NCBI GenBank assembly: GCA_938038205.1
Contig: CALHSA010000025.1
Coordinates: forward strand, 1-12,038
Direction: 5' to 3'
DNA: 12,038 nt
Source of the DNA: an uncultured bacterium
GTDB taxonomy: Bacteria > Bdellovibrionota_C > UBA2361 > JANWWW01
Shown in pieces: positions 6,670 through 12,038 of this stretch; within the stretch, counting starts at the first letter, position 1; the number at the start of each line of letters is the position of its first letter. The notes below the pieces were generated by a model. The model was not told where the DNA came from and ran no database searches. It saw only the letters and a list, made by a program, of their open reading frames with translations. The position numbers were made by a program, and so were the translations under genes.

Positions 6670-6963
6670 ATGAACCCAGCCCCTTTGTTAGAGGTCTTTA
6701 AGGGAATATTTGATTGGGTTTATCTTAGAAAAAGCGATATAGTCGGCAAATCTCTTGGTGAGATAATCCAGAACAGTCATTTTGGAACTTTGCTCTCACT
6801 CAAGGTTAGTGGTGTTAAAGATGGCAAGGGAGGCAAGACTTTAATATTAAAATGTGATAATCCTAATGATTTATTCAATGCGAGCTTGATGGTAAATGAA
6901 TTAAAAAAAGCTTTGAGGCGCAAACTGCCATTTAGGTTTGAAATCAAGTTAGTCAGGTCCTAA
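6670..6963 (+). CDS. Small DciA/DUF721-like protein
   Basis: This is a 97-residue protein with a layout like the DUF721 domain of DciA, the protein that in many bacteria helps load the replicative helicase DnaB. Seen: an N-terminal helix (about 5-20), VGKSLGEIIQNSHFGTL (25-41), a strand LILKCDNPNDLFNASLMVNELKKAL (58-82) like the family's paired-strand and helix unit, and a last strand PFRFEIKLV (87-95). The key DUF721 tryptophan and other strict positions are hard to place, so this rests on overall pattern. It is short for DciA and would be a minimal form. It lies 27 bases after the lpxC fusion and 46 before pcnB on the same strand, within the likely operon. The Shine-Dalgarno is poor. If not DciA, it is a small soluble basic protein of unknown role. 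Confidence 0.5.
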   Translation: MNPAPLLEVFKGIFDWVYLRKSDIVGKSLGEIIQNSHFGTLLSLKVSGVKDGKGGKTLILKCDNPNDLFNASLMVNELKKALRRKLPFRFEIKLVRS

Positions 6964-6966
6964 GGT

Positions 6967-6994
6967 TTCATATCTGACACTCCCAGGGTATACT
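6967..6994 (+). promoter_or_regulatory. Possible internal promoter before pcnB
   Basis: TTCATA (6967-6972), 16 bases and TATACT (6989-6994) form a fair sigma70-like promoter in the 46-base gap after the DciA-like gene. Transcription would begin near 7001, leaving a leader of roughly nine bases before the pcnB GTG, too short for a normal Shine-Dalgarno, and none is seen. It would let pcnB and kdsB be expressed apart from the upstream genes. Confidence 0.4.
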
Positions 6995-7009
6995 AGAAAC
7001 TAGGTTATA

Positions 7010-8155
7010 GTGGGTAAGGTTAATATAATCGAAATTCCAGATAACCATCCTTTGTGGGATAAAGTTGACTCTGATGCTATAAAAATAATTAAAAGATTAA
7101 GAAAGTTTGGTTACACGGCATATTTGGTTGGAGGATGTGTCAGGGATTTACTATTAGGCAAAACTCCAAAAGATTTTGACGTCGTAACTAACGCTTGGCC
7201 TCGAAGAATTAGATCCTTATTTCAGAACAGTAAAATTATTGGAAGAAGATTCCAGTTGGTTCATGTTTATTTTGGCGAAAAAGTTATTGAAGTATCAACT
7301 TTTAGACAAGAGGATAAAACTCCACCAGAGATTACCAAGGATGGTTCAATCAGGAAGTCTGAGAACAGGTATGGAACAGAGCAGACGGATGCTTTTAGAA
7401 GAGATCTAACAATTAATGCCCTTTTTTTTGACCCGATAAAAAAAAGGATAATTGACTATGTCGACGGCTATAAAGATTTGAATGAAAAAAGAATAAAGGT
7501 TATTGGAAATCCGTTGCTTCGTTTTGAAGAAGACCCTGTACGAATTATACGTGCTCTAAGACATGCTTTTAGAACTGGCTTTGAGATTCAAAAAGATGTT
7601 ATCGAGGTTATTAGAATGAGAAAATCGAATTTAAAACTGGTTTCAGCGCAAAGGAATTTCGATGAGATTAAGAAAGACGCTTTACATGGAGATTTTAAAA
7701 ATTATCTTCAATATTTACACGTTTATAGCGTATTGACCACTCTTTTTCCAAACATTAATCCAGAAACTATCGATTGGGATTTGATTGAGAGAATTGAGCG
7801 AGGAAATATTAATCTGTATCCAGAGGTTATGGTTGCATCACTCTTTTTTGCTTTCTCGAAGTGTGAGATAAGCAAAATCCCCTCTGCAGAGTTGGTACAG
7901 AATTCCCTATTTGACTTATTTTCAATATGTAGTCCTCCTAAAAATGTTTTAAAGCGAACTGTCCTTTTACTGATGCTTTTAAAACGTTTCTTAAAACAGG
8001 TACAAGGGAAAAGGGTTAAAAAAAATTTTACAATTCCTGATTCTGTACTACCTATTTTCAATAACTTACTTGCTGTCATTGCGCCAGAAATGATACAGTT
8101 TGTTGAGGTACTACAAAATGAAAGTATTGGGGATTATTCCAGCAAGATTAGGTAG
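7010..8155 (+). CDS. pcnB: Poly(A) polymerase (class II nucleotidyltransferase)
   Basis: This 381-residue protein is of the class II tRNA-nucleotidyltransferase/poly(A) polymerase family. The head domain is intact: GYTAYLVGGCVRDLLLGK (34-51), catalytic D55 and D57 in KDFDVVTNA, the segment IIGRRFQLVHVYF (76-88), then RRDLTINALFFDP and RFEEDPVRIIRALRHAFRTGF. The I-I-G-R-R-F-x-L-x-H stretch is the feature that, in published comparisons, separates bacterial poly(A) polymerases from CCA-adding enzymes, so PcnB is preferred: it tails RNA 3' ends and marks them for degradation. Lacking an obvious long basic C-terminus like E. coli PcnB, a CCA-adding role cannot be fully excluded. The start is GTG with no Shine-Dalgarno. 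Its 3' end overlaps kdsB by 38 bases in another frame. Confidence 0.92.
   Translation: MGKVNIIEIPDNHPLWDKVDSDAIKIIKRLRKFGYTAYLVGGCVRDLLLGKTPKDFDVVTNAWPRRIRSLFQNSKIIGRRFQLVHVYFGEKVIEVSTFRQEDKTPPEITKDGSIRKSENRYGTEQTDAFRRDLTINALFFDPIKKRIIDYVDGYKDLNEKRIKVIGNPLLRFEEDPVRIIRALRHAFRTGFEIQKDVIEVIRMRKSNLKLVSAQRNFDEIKKDALHGDFKNYLQYLHVYSVLTTLFPNINPETIDWDLIERIERGNINLYPEVMVASLFFAFSKCEISKIPSAELVQNSLFDLFSICSPPKNVLKRTVLLLMLLKRFLKQVQGKRVKKNFTIPDSVLPIFNNLLAVIAPEMIQFVEVLQNESIGDYSSKIR
8105..8109 (+). promoter_or_regulatory. kdsB ribosome binding site
   Basis: GAGGT eight bases before ATG 8118 is one of only two clear Shine-Dalgarno sequences in the window. It decides the kdsB start against the in-frame TTG codons at 8100 and 8103, which would add six residues and have no such site. 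It lies inside the pcnB coding region. Confidence 0.65.
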
Positions 8156-8882
8156 TCAAAGATTAAAAGCTAAACCTTTAGTTGATCTAGGTGGTAAAAA
8201 AGTTGTTCAAAGGGTTTGGGAACAGGCTAATAAAAGTCAAACATTAACTGATCTATATGTTGCAACCGACTCGAATGAAATAAAAGAAATATGTGAAAAG
8301 GTTGGGGCTAAGGTAATACTAACTTCAAGTAAACCTAGAACTGGCTCAGATAGGGTTGCTGAAGCTTACTCGATACTTGGTAACAAAGCTGATTTGGTAT
8401 TAAATATTCAAGGAGATATGCCTTTTATAAATCCTGAACTCATAGACACTTGTGTTAGATTCTGTCAGGAGAGAAATGAGTTTGATATGGCAACTCCAGT
8501 TTACCCGATATATGACCAGAATGTTTTCAATAGGAATACTACAGTAAAAGTAATTTTTAGAGGGGATGGAGAGGCAATTTATTTCTCTAGAGCACCAATC
8601 CCTTACCCAAGATTTATGCCGGATGCCAATCAACCCTTGGGGTTCAAGCACCTTGGGCTTTACGTGTTCAAGCCTGATGTTCTTTTAAAGTTTTCAGAGC
8701 TAGAAACAGGGGTGTACGAGAGTAGAGAAGGGTTGGAACAGTTAAGGCTACTGGAGAACTCATTCAAAGTAAGGTTGGTTTTTGTTTCGGAAGAGCTTTG
8801 CTTACCGGGAATAGAAATTGACACTGATGAGGATGTTGAAAAAGCCTTAAGGTACATTGAGGAAACTGAAGGCCAACCTTAA
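8118..8882 (+). CDS. kdsB: CMP-Kdo synthetase
   Basis: KdsB joins CTP and Kdo to give CMP-Kdo, the donor for the inner LPS core. The 254 residues match the family in length and order: IIPARLGSQRLKAKPL (6-21), YVATDSNEI, TSSKPRTGSDRVAEA (in place of the usual TS..H.SGTDR), NIQGDMPFI, YFSRAPIPY, FKHLGLYVF, and LEQLRLLEN near the C-terminus. Two positions differ from the common form: QGDEP reads QGDMP, while the Mg-binding Asp is kept, and SGTDR reads TGSDR. The related sugar nucleotidyltransferases such as NeuA are less likely, since the LEQLR..E ending is typical of KdsB. It overlaps pcnB and is probably cotranscribed with the lpxC fusion upstream, placing two LPS steps in one transcript. Confidence 0.92.
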   Translation: MKVLGIIPARLGSQRLKAKPLVDLGGKKVVQRVWEQANKSQTLTDLYVATDSNEIKEICEKVGAKVILTSSKPRTGSDRVAEAYSILGNKADLVLNIQGDMPFINPELIDTCVRFCQERNEFDMATPVYPIYDQNVFNRNTTVKVIFRGDGEAIYFSRAPIPYPRFMPDANQPLGFKHLGLYVFKPDVLLKFSELETGVYESREGLEQLRLLENSFKVRLVFVSEELCLPGIEIDTDEDVEKALRYIEETEGQP

Positions 8883-8906
8883 AAGCTTCCTATAAGTTTA
8901 GCAACC

Positions 8907-8932
8907 GGTTACGCTTAACCTACTACTTTTTT
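8907..8932 (+). terminator. Possible terminator after kdsB
   Basis: GGTTA-CGCT-TAACC (8907-8920) is a perfect 5-base stem with a four-base loop, 24 bases after the kdsB stop and followed by TTTTTT (8927-8932). Six bases separate stem and T-run, more than in a good intrinsic terminator, so the call is weak. Confidence 0.35.
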
Positions 8933-8988
8933 AACATTTCTTCTTAGGTTATAACTGGCTAAAAAGTTAACTTAAAGTGCTCTGTTGG

Positions 8989-9099
8989 TTTTTTATCCTC
9001 AAAAAAGATTTAAACAGGTTTCAAACTTTAAGACTCTTAGAATAATTAATATGTATTCTACTAATATAAGAGATTTCTAAGTTAGGTCAGGATAAAAAA
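8989..9099. repeat. 11-base inverted repeat enclosing smaller hairpins
   Basis: TTTTTTATCCT (8989-8999) is perfectly complementary to AGGATAAAAAA (9089-9099). The 89 bases between contain a perfect 7-base hairpin (TAGAATA 9038-9044 with TATTCTA 9054-9060, nine-base loop) and an alternative pairing of CTTAGAA (9036-9042) with TTCTAAG (9075-9081). This could be a closed multi-hairpin RNA, but the stems are mostly A-U. Confidence 0.3.
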
Positions 9100-9170
9100 A
9101 AATTCAGGGAAAGGTGGAAGGATTTGTTAAAAAACAAAAATTTGCACATAAAAACTGTTTTTGGCAAAAC

Positions 9171-9200
9171 GGAGCAGTAAAGAATTTAAAGACTTGCTCC
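9171..9200. repeat. GC-containing hairpin upstream of clpP
   Basis: GGAGCA (9171-9176) pairs perfectly with TGCTCC (9195-9200) over an 18-base loop. With four G-C pairs in six it is the most GC-rich stem in this AT-rich gap. No U-run follows on the plus strand, so it is not a simple terminator. Confidence 0.3.
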
Positions 9201-9324
9201 AATTTGGTTACTCTGCTTTAAAACTTTTTAACAGCCACGCTTTTTGTTTCTATTACGTTTTCATGACAAGTACAGAGTAGAGCAAAAGCTATTTTTGTAG
9301 CTCGAGAAAAAAATTTCTACGCAT

Positions 9325-9360
9325 GTTTCTATTCTTAAAAAAGTTACTGTGAATAGAAAT
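9325..9360. repeat. 9-base inverted repeat upstream of clpP
   Basis: TTTCTATTC (9326-9334) pairs perfectly with GAATAGAAA (9351-9359), with a possible G-U pair outside it, over a 16-base loop. Part of the left arm, TGTTTCTATT, also occurs directly repeated at 9245-9254. It lies about 60 bases before the clpP promoter, so a regulator site or an RNA hairpin is possible. Confidence 0.35.
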
Positions 9361-9421
9361 TGTATTGAGAATTTAAATATTTTCATGTTTCCTCGAATAA
9401 CAATGGTAAAGATTTAAACTT

Positions 9422-9450
9422 TTCAGATTAGCTCTCTGATTTTGTATACT
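9422..9450 (+). promoter_or_regulatory. clpP promoter (probable leaderless transcript)
   Basis: TTCAGA (9422-9427, 4/6 match), 17 bases and TATACT (9445-9450, 5/6 match) form a sigma70-like promoter. Six bases separate the -10 box from GTG 9457, exactly the spacing seen for rpsP, so +1 would be the first base of the start codon. An upstream in-frame TTG (9442) would lie before the transcription start and could not be used from this promoter. Confidence 0.55.
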
Positions 9451-9456
9451 TACAAA

Positions 9457-10059
9457 GTGGAGAAAGAAAAGGCGTATCATTATATTCCTTATGTTATTGA
9501 GCAAACAGGTAGAGGAGAAAGAAGTTATGATATCTATAGTCGACTTTTAAAAGAAAGGATAGTTTTTCTTGGTTCCGAGATTGATGATAACGTAGCTAAC
9601 TTAGTTGTGGCTCAGTTGCTTTTTCTTGAGGCAGAGGATCCTAATAAAGATATCTTTATGTACATTAACTCTCCGGGTGGGGTTATAACATCAGGATTAG
9701 CCATTTATGACACCATGCAGTATGTTAAACCTGATATATGCACAGTCTGTATTGGTCAGGCAGCAAGTATGGCAGCAGTTCTTCTGGCTGCTGGGTCAAA
9801 AGGAAAGAGGATTAGTCTTCCTCACTCGAGGATTATGATTCATCAACCAATGGGCGGAACAAGAGGCCAGGCAACTGATATCAGCATTCAAGCCAAAGAA
9901 ATACTTAGATTAAGAGATATTCTCTACAATATATTAGCTGTTAAAACCGGAAAGTCAATTGATAGGATTGAGAAAGACTGTGAAAGGGATTATTATATGT
10001 CCGCTCAAGAGGCGTTGGATTACGGAATAATAGATGCAATTTACGAAAAAAGAGCATAA
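9457..10059 (+). CDS. clpP: ClpP protease subunit
   Basis: ClpP is the serine peptidase that forms a double heptameric barrel and degrades proteins unfolded by ClpX or ClpA. From GTG 9457 it has 200 residues, the usual length, beginning just before [22 protein letters not shown]. The catalytic triad is intact: S104 in GQAASMAA, H129 in MIHQP and D178 in ERDYYM. NSPGG (oxyanion region) and the handle helix segment [18 protein letters not shown] are present. The start was chosen at GTG because a promoter puts +1 there; TTG 9442 would add five residues and remains possible. Neither has a Shine-Dalgarno. It is followed 14 bases later by clpX, the classic pair, while tig is missing upstream. Confidence 0.97.
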   Translation: MEKEKAYHYIPYVIEQTGRGERSYDIYSRLLKERIVFLGSEIDDNVANLVVAQLLFLEAEDPNKDIFMYINSPGGVITSGLAIYDTMQYVKPDICTVCIGQAASMAAVLLAAGSKGKRISLPHSRIMIHQPMGGTRGQATDISIQAKEILRLRDILYNILAVKTGKSIDRIEKDCERDYYMSAQEALDYGIIDAIYEKRA

Positions 10060-10073
10060 TATAAAAAGTAGAG

Positions 10074-11348
10074 ATGTCTAAAAACTTTAATAAAAACTTT
10101 CGGTGTTCTTTTTGTAACAAAAGCCAGGAGGAAGTTAAAAAACTAATAATGGGGCCTGGTGTCTTTATTTGCGACGAATGTGTTGAGCTTTGTCTTGAGA
10201 TTCTTAAAGAAGATGTAGAGGTTGAGGCTTTTGAGAGTGGCAGCTCGGGTGTTTTTAAAGTACCAAAACCGCAACAGGTGAAAGAACACTTGGATCAGTA
10301 TGTAATAGGTCAAGACTCGGCAAAAAAAATTGTCGCTGTAGCTGTTCATAATCACTACAAGCGGATTATTTTGAGTCAGCAAAGGAAGGATGTTGAGTTA
10401 GGAAAATCAAATATTTTATTTATTGGTCCTACTGGAACAGGGAAAACTTTGATAGCACAAACCTTAGCAAAATTCTTAGATGTACCATTCACAATTGCTG
10501 ATGCGACCAGTTTGACGGAGGCAGGATATGTTGGAGAGGATGTAGAGAACATTTTGCTTAGTTTGTTACAGGCAGCAGACTTTGACATTGAAAAAGCTCA
10601 GAGAGGAATTGTGTACATTGATGAAATAGATAAGATTGCTCGAAAAGGTGGACATGTGTCAATTACCAGGGATGTCTCTGGAGAAGGGGTACAACAAGCT
10701 CTTTTAAAGATTCTTGAAGGAACGGTGGCTAACGTGCCTTTAAAGGGAGGAAGGAAGCATCCTCAGCAGGATTATATCCAGTTAGACACAAGTAACATAC
10801 TTTTTATTTGTGGTGGAGCTTTTGTTGGTCTAGAGGATATTATCAGGAGAAGATTAGGAAAGAATAAGATTGGTTTTGGGAATTTTGAGCCTAAGCAGGA
10901 AATTAATATTGATGAAAGTTACTCGATTTTATCTCAGGTACAAGTTGAAGATCTAATCCAGTTTGGAATGATACCTGAGTTTGTAGGGAGATTGCCTGTG
11001 ATAGCAGTTTTACATGATCTGGACGTTGAGGGGTTGAAGAGAATACTAACTGAACCCAAGAATGCACTAATAAAGCAGTTTTCTAAGCTACTTGAATTAG
11101 AGAGGGTAACCCTTAAGGTAACTGATGAAGCAATTGAGGAGATAGCCAAAGAAGCTATGGCTCGTAAGACTGGTGCAAGGGGACTTAGAGCAATTTTGGA
11201 AAATATAATGCTAGATGTTATGTTTGATGTTCCTTCTTTAAGAAACGTAAAAGAGGTCGTTATAACCCCAGAGTGCGTAAAAAACAAAGAAAACCCTCTT
11301 TTAGTTTTTGATACGAATGAGGTTAAAACAGCTCAGGGTAAAAATTAA
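10074..11348 (+). CDS. clpX: ClpX ATPase, unfoldase of ClpXP
   Basis: ClpX is the AAA+ hexamer that recognises, unfolds and feeds substrates to ClpP. All parts are present in the 424 residues: N-terminal zinc finger C11-C14 and C33-C36; Walker A GPTGTGKT (118-125); pore loop GYVGED (151-156); Walker B VYIDEID (180-186); RKH loop in GGRKHPQQ (225-232); the ClpP-docking IGF loop (266-268, in KIGFGN); and sensor 2 GARGLR (367-372). Retention of IGF shows that it docks with the neighbouring ClpP. The ATG follows clpP by 14 bases with only a weak GTAGAG before it, so it is likely cotranscribed and coupled. No clear terminator hairpin follows; the next 40 bases are mostly A. Confidence 0.98.
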   Translation: MSKNFNKNFRCSFCNKSQEEVKKLIMGPGVFICDECVELCLEILKEDVEVEAFESGSSGVFKVPKPQQVKEHLDQYVIGQDSAKKIVAVAVHNHYKRIILSQQRKDVELGKSNILFIGPTGTGKTLIAQTLAKFLDVPFTIADATSLTEAGYVGEDVENILLSLLQAADFDIEKAQRGIVYIDEIDKIARKGGHVSITRDVSGEGVQQALLKILEGTVANVPLKGGRKHPQQDYIQLDTSNILFICGGAFVGLEDIIRRRLGKNKIGFGNFEPKQEINIDESYSILSQVQVEDLIQFGMIPEFVGRLPVIAVLHDLDVEGLKRILTEPKNALIKQFSKLLELERVTLKVTDEAIEEIAKEAMARKTGARGLRAILENIMLDVMFDVPSLRNVKEVVITPECVKNKENPLLVFDTNEVKTAQGKN

Positions 11349-11381
11349 AAATAAAAAACAAGACAAAAATTAAAAAAAAAG

Positions 11382-11410
11382 TAGACAAGGTTACTAGTCC
11401 ATGGTATGCT
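11382..11410 (+). promoter_or_regulatory. Promoter of the last gene
   Basis: TAGACA (11382-11387, 5/6 match to -35), exactly 17 bases and TATGCT (11405-11410, 4/6 match to -10) form a plausible sigma70 promoter. Transcription would start near 11417, leaving a leader of about 67 bases before GTG 11484. It would separate this gene from clpPX. Confidence 0.5.
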
Positions 11411-11466
11411 GGAATAAGTAAATAAAAATTAACACTAAAAATATTTAATAAAAATAACATAAATAA

Positions 11467-11472
11467 AAGGAG
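11467..11472 (+). promoter_or_regulatory. Shine-Dalgarno for the GTG at 11484
   Basis: AAGGAG lies eleven bases before GTG 11484 and is the strongest ribosome binding site in the window. It is the main evidence that the final open frame is a real gene with a GTG start. Confidence 0.6.
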
Positions 11473-11483
11473 AGTTTTTCCAG

Positions 11484-12038
11484 GTGGCGCTTACACTAAA
11501 GCCTGATAGTCAAAGCTCCTTTAGCGCGATAAATACGCAAGGTTTGTCCAATTATACAGTCCAAGAAAGAGGTATATTAGCAATTGCAAAGCCATTTTTA
11601 GAGTTCTGTATTCAAAAAGTTTTACAACATATATTTCCTAAGTACAAACTGAAGGTAATACTTATAAATAGTGTAGGTGGAATTAATATTAGTCTCTTAG
11701 ATTCAATTTTTAGTAAAAAAAAGCTAATAGAGGTAAAGGTACCATTCGATATACTTGAAAAAGGCAAAACAGAGTTGGAGGAAACGATATACAGTATAAA
11801 AGCAAAAATTGAGGTAATTCTGGGGAAAAAGCAGCCATGCTACAATTTGGATGGAAAAATTAACTGGCTCTATCAAAATGTAATAAAACCGTTTAAAAGC
11901 CTTAACAAACAAATAGAGAGGGGAAAAAATGTAGGTGAAGAACACCTAAAACTGCTTGCACAACTGTGCTTGTTCCTTATTTCGTTTCCTAGAGATCAAA
12001 TCGATAAGTATGCTACGGAGGTTAGTAAAATCTGTAAA
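11484..12038 (+). CDS. Unrecognised protein, cut by the window edge
   Basis: An open frame from GTG 11484 runs without a stop for 185 codons and leaves the window on the right, so only the N-terminal part is seen. Support comes from length in AT-rich DNA, a promoter 17-base spacing at 11382-11410 and an AAGGAG ribosome site. I do not recognise the family. The sequence begins ALTLKPDSQSSFSAINTQGL with no signal peptide or clear membrane helix. It is Lys- and Ile-rich, alternates predicted helices and short strands (for example KLKVILINSVGGINISLLDS), and has scattered cysteines without a motif. The moderately hydrophobic LAQLCLFLISFP near residue 165 is too short to be called a membrane segment. 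The position after clpX (where lon is common) gives no functional hint; it is clearly not Lon. Confidence 0.65.
   Translation, partial: MALTLKPDSQSSFSAINTQGLSNYTVQERGILAIAKPFLEFCIQKVLQHIFPKYKLKVILINSVGGINISLLDSIFSKKKLIEVKVPFDILEKGKTELEETIYSIKAKIEVILGKKQPCYNLDGKINWLYQNVIKPFKSLNKQIERGKNVGEEHLKLLAQLCLFLISFPRDQIDKYATEVSKICK

Larger units (their letters stand above)
8883..9441. other. Non-coding gap rich in inverted repeats
   Basis: No gene is seen on either strand; tig, the common neighbour of clpP, is absent. I looked for tmRNA, RNase P, SRP and tRNA signatures and found none. The gap does hold several inverted repeats: 8907-8920, 8989-8999 with 9089-9099, 9038-9060, 9171-9200, 9287-9302 and 9325-9360. 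It may carry small RNAs or a regulatory leader, but AT-rich sequence gives such pairs readily. Confidence 0.5.

Noticed and set aside
7723-8079. A 118-codon open frame on the minus strand inside pcnB
   Set aside because: It lies wholly within the conserved pcnB frame, has no recognisable domain or ribosome site, and AT-rich coding DNA gives such antisense frames.
8883-9441. tmRNA, RNase P RNA, SRP RNA or tRNA in the gap before clpP
   Set aside because: None of the conserved signatures (T-loop GTTCRA, RNase P core, SRP Alu or S-domain motifs) was seen; GTTTCAAAC at about 9018 is not in a T-arm context.
10934-11287. A 117-codon minus-strand open frame inside clpX
   Set aside because: It is the mirror of the highly conserved ClpX C-terminal region; the Ser/Ile-rich translation resembles no protein family.
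11349-11400. Intrinsic terminator after clpX
   Set aside because: The sequence is A-rich on the plus strand with no hairpin before a T-run.

Overview
The window is a strongly AT-rich stretch of chromosome from a Gram-negative bacterium. Lipid A and Kdo genes (an LpxC enzyme and KdsB) imply an LPS outer membrane. The IclR, PcnB and KdsB proteins read as broadly deltaproteobacteria-like, but no rRNA or other phylogenetic anchor is present, so the lineage stays open. Nearly all genes are intact housekeeping genes; I see no mobile element, CRISPR array, tRNA or rRNA.

Layout. Positions 1-442 are non-coding on both strands as far as I can see, with two palindromes. An IclR-family regulator (443-1270, minus) is divergent from a large GT-C membrane glycosyltransferase (1375-3381, plus), which converges almost end to end on ssb (3388-3810, minus). 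ssb is divergent from yceD/DUF177 (3853-4371). A close-packed plus-strand gene set follows: rpsP (4403), trmD (4726, overlapping rpsP), a two-domain response-regulator receiver-LpxC fusion (5404), a small DciA/DUF721-like gene (6670), pcnB (7010) and kdsB (8118, overlapping pcnB). A gap of about 570 bases holds several inverted repeats but no gene. Then come clpP and clpX, and an unrecognised gene that starts with GTG at 11484 and runs off the right edge.

How the genes work together. The central set joins translation (S16, TrmD), RNA 3'-end processing (PcnB), possibly replication initiation (DciA-like), and two control points of LPS synthesis: the committed lipid A step (LpxC) and Kdo activation (KdsB). 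The most unusual gene is the LpxC with a complete N-terminal phospho-acceptor domain, which suggests that a histidine kinase signal tunes lipid A synthesis directly at the enzyme. ClpP and ClpX form one protease.

Expression signals. Two genes (rpsP and clpP) have sigma70-like promoters whose -10 box lies exactly six bases before a GTG codon, which suggests leaderless mRNAs. Clear Shine-Dalgarno sequences are rare and are seen only before kdsB and the last gene.
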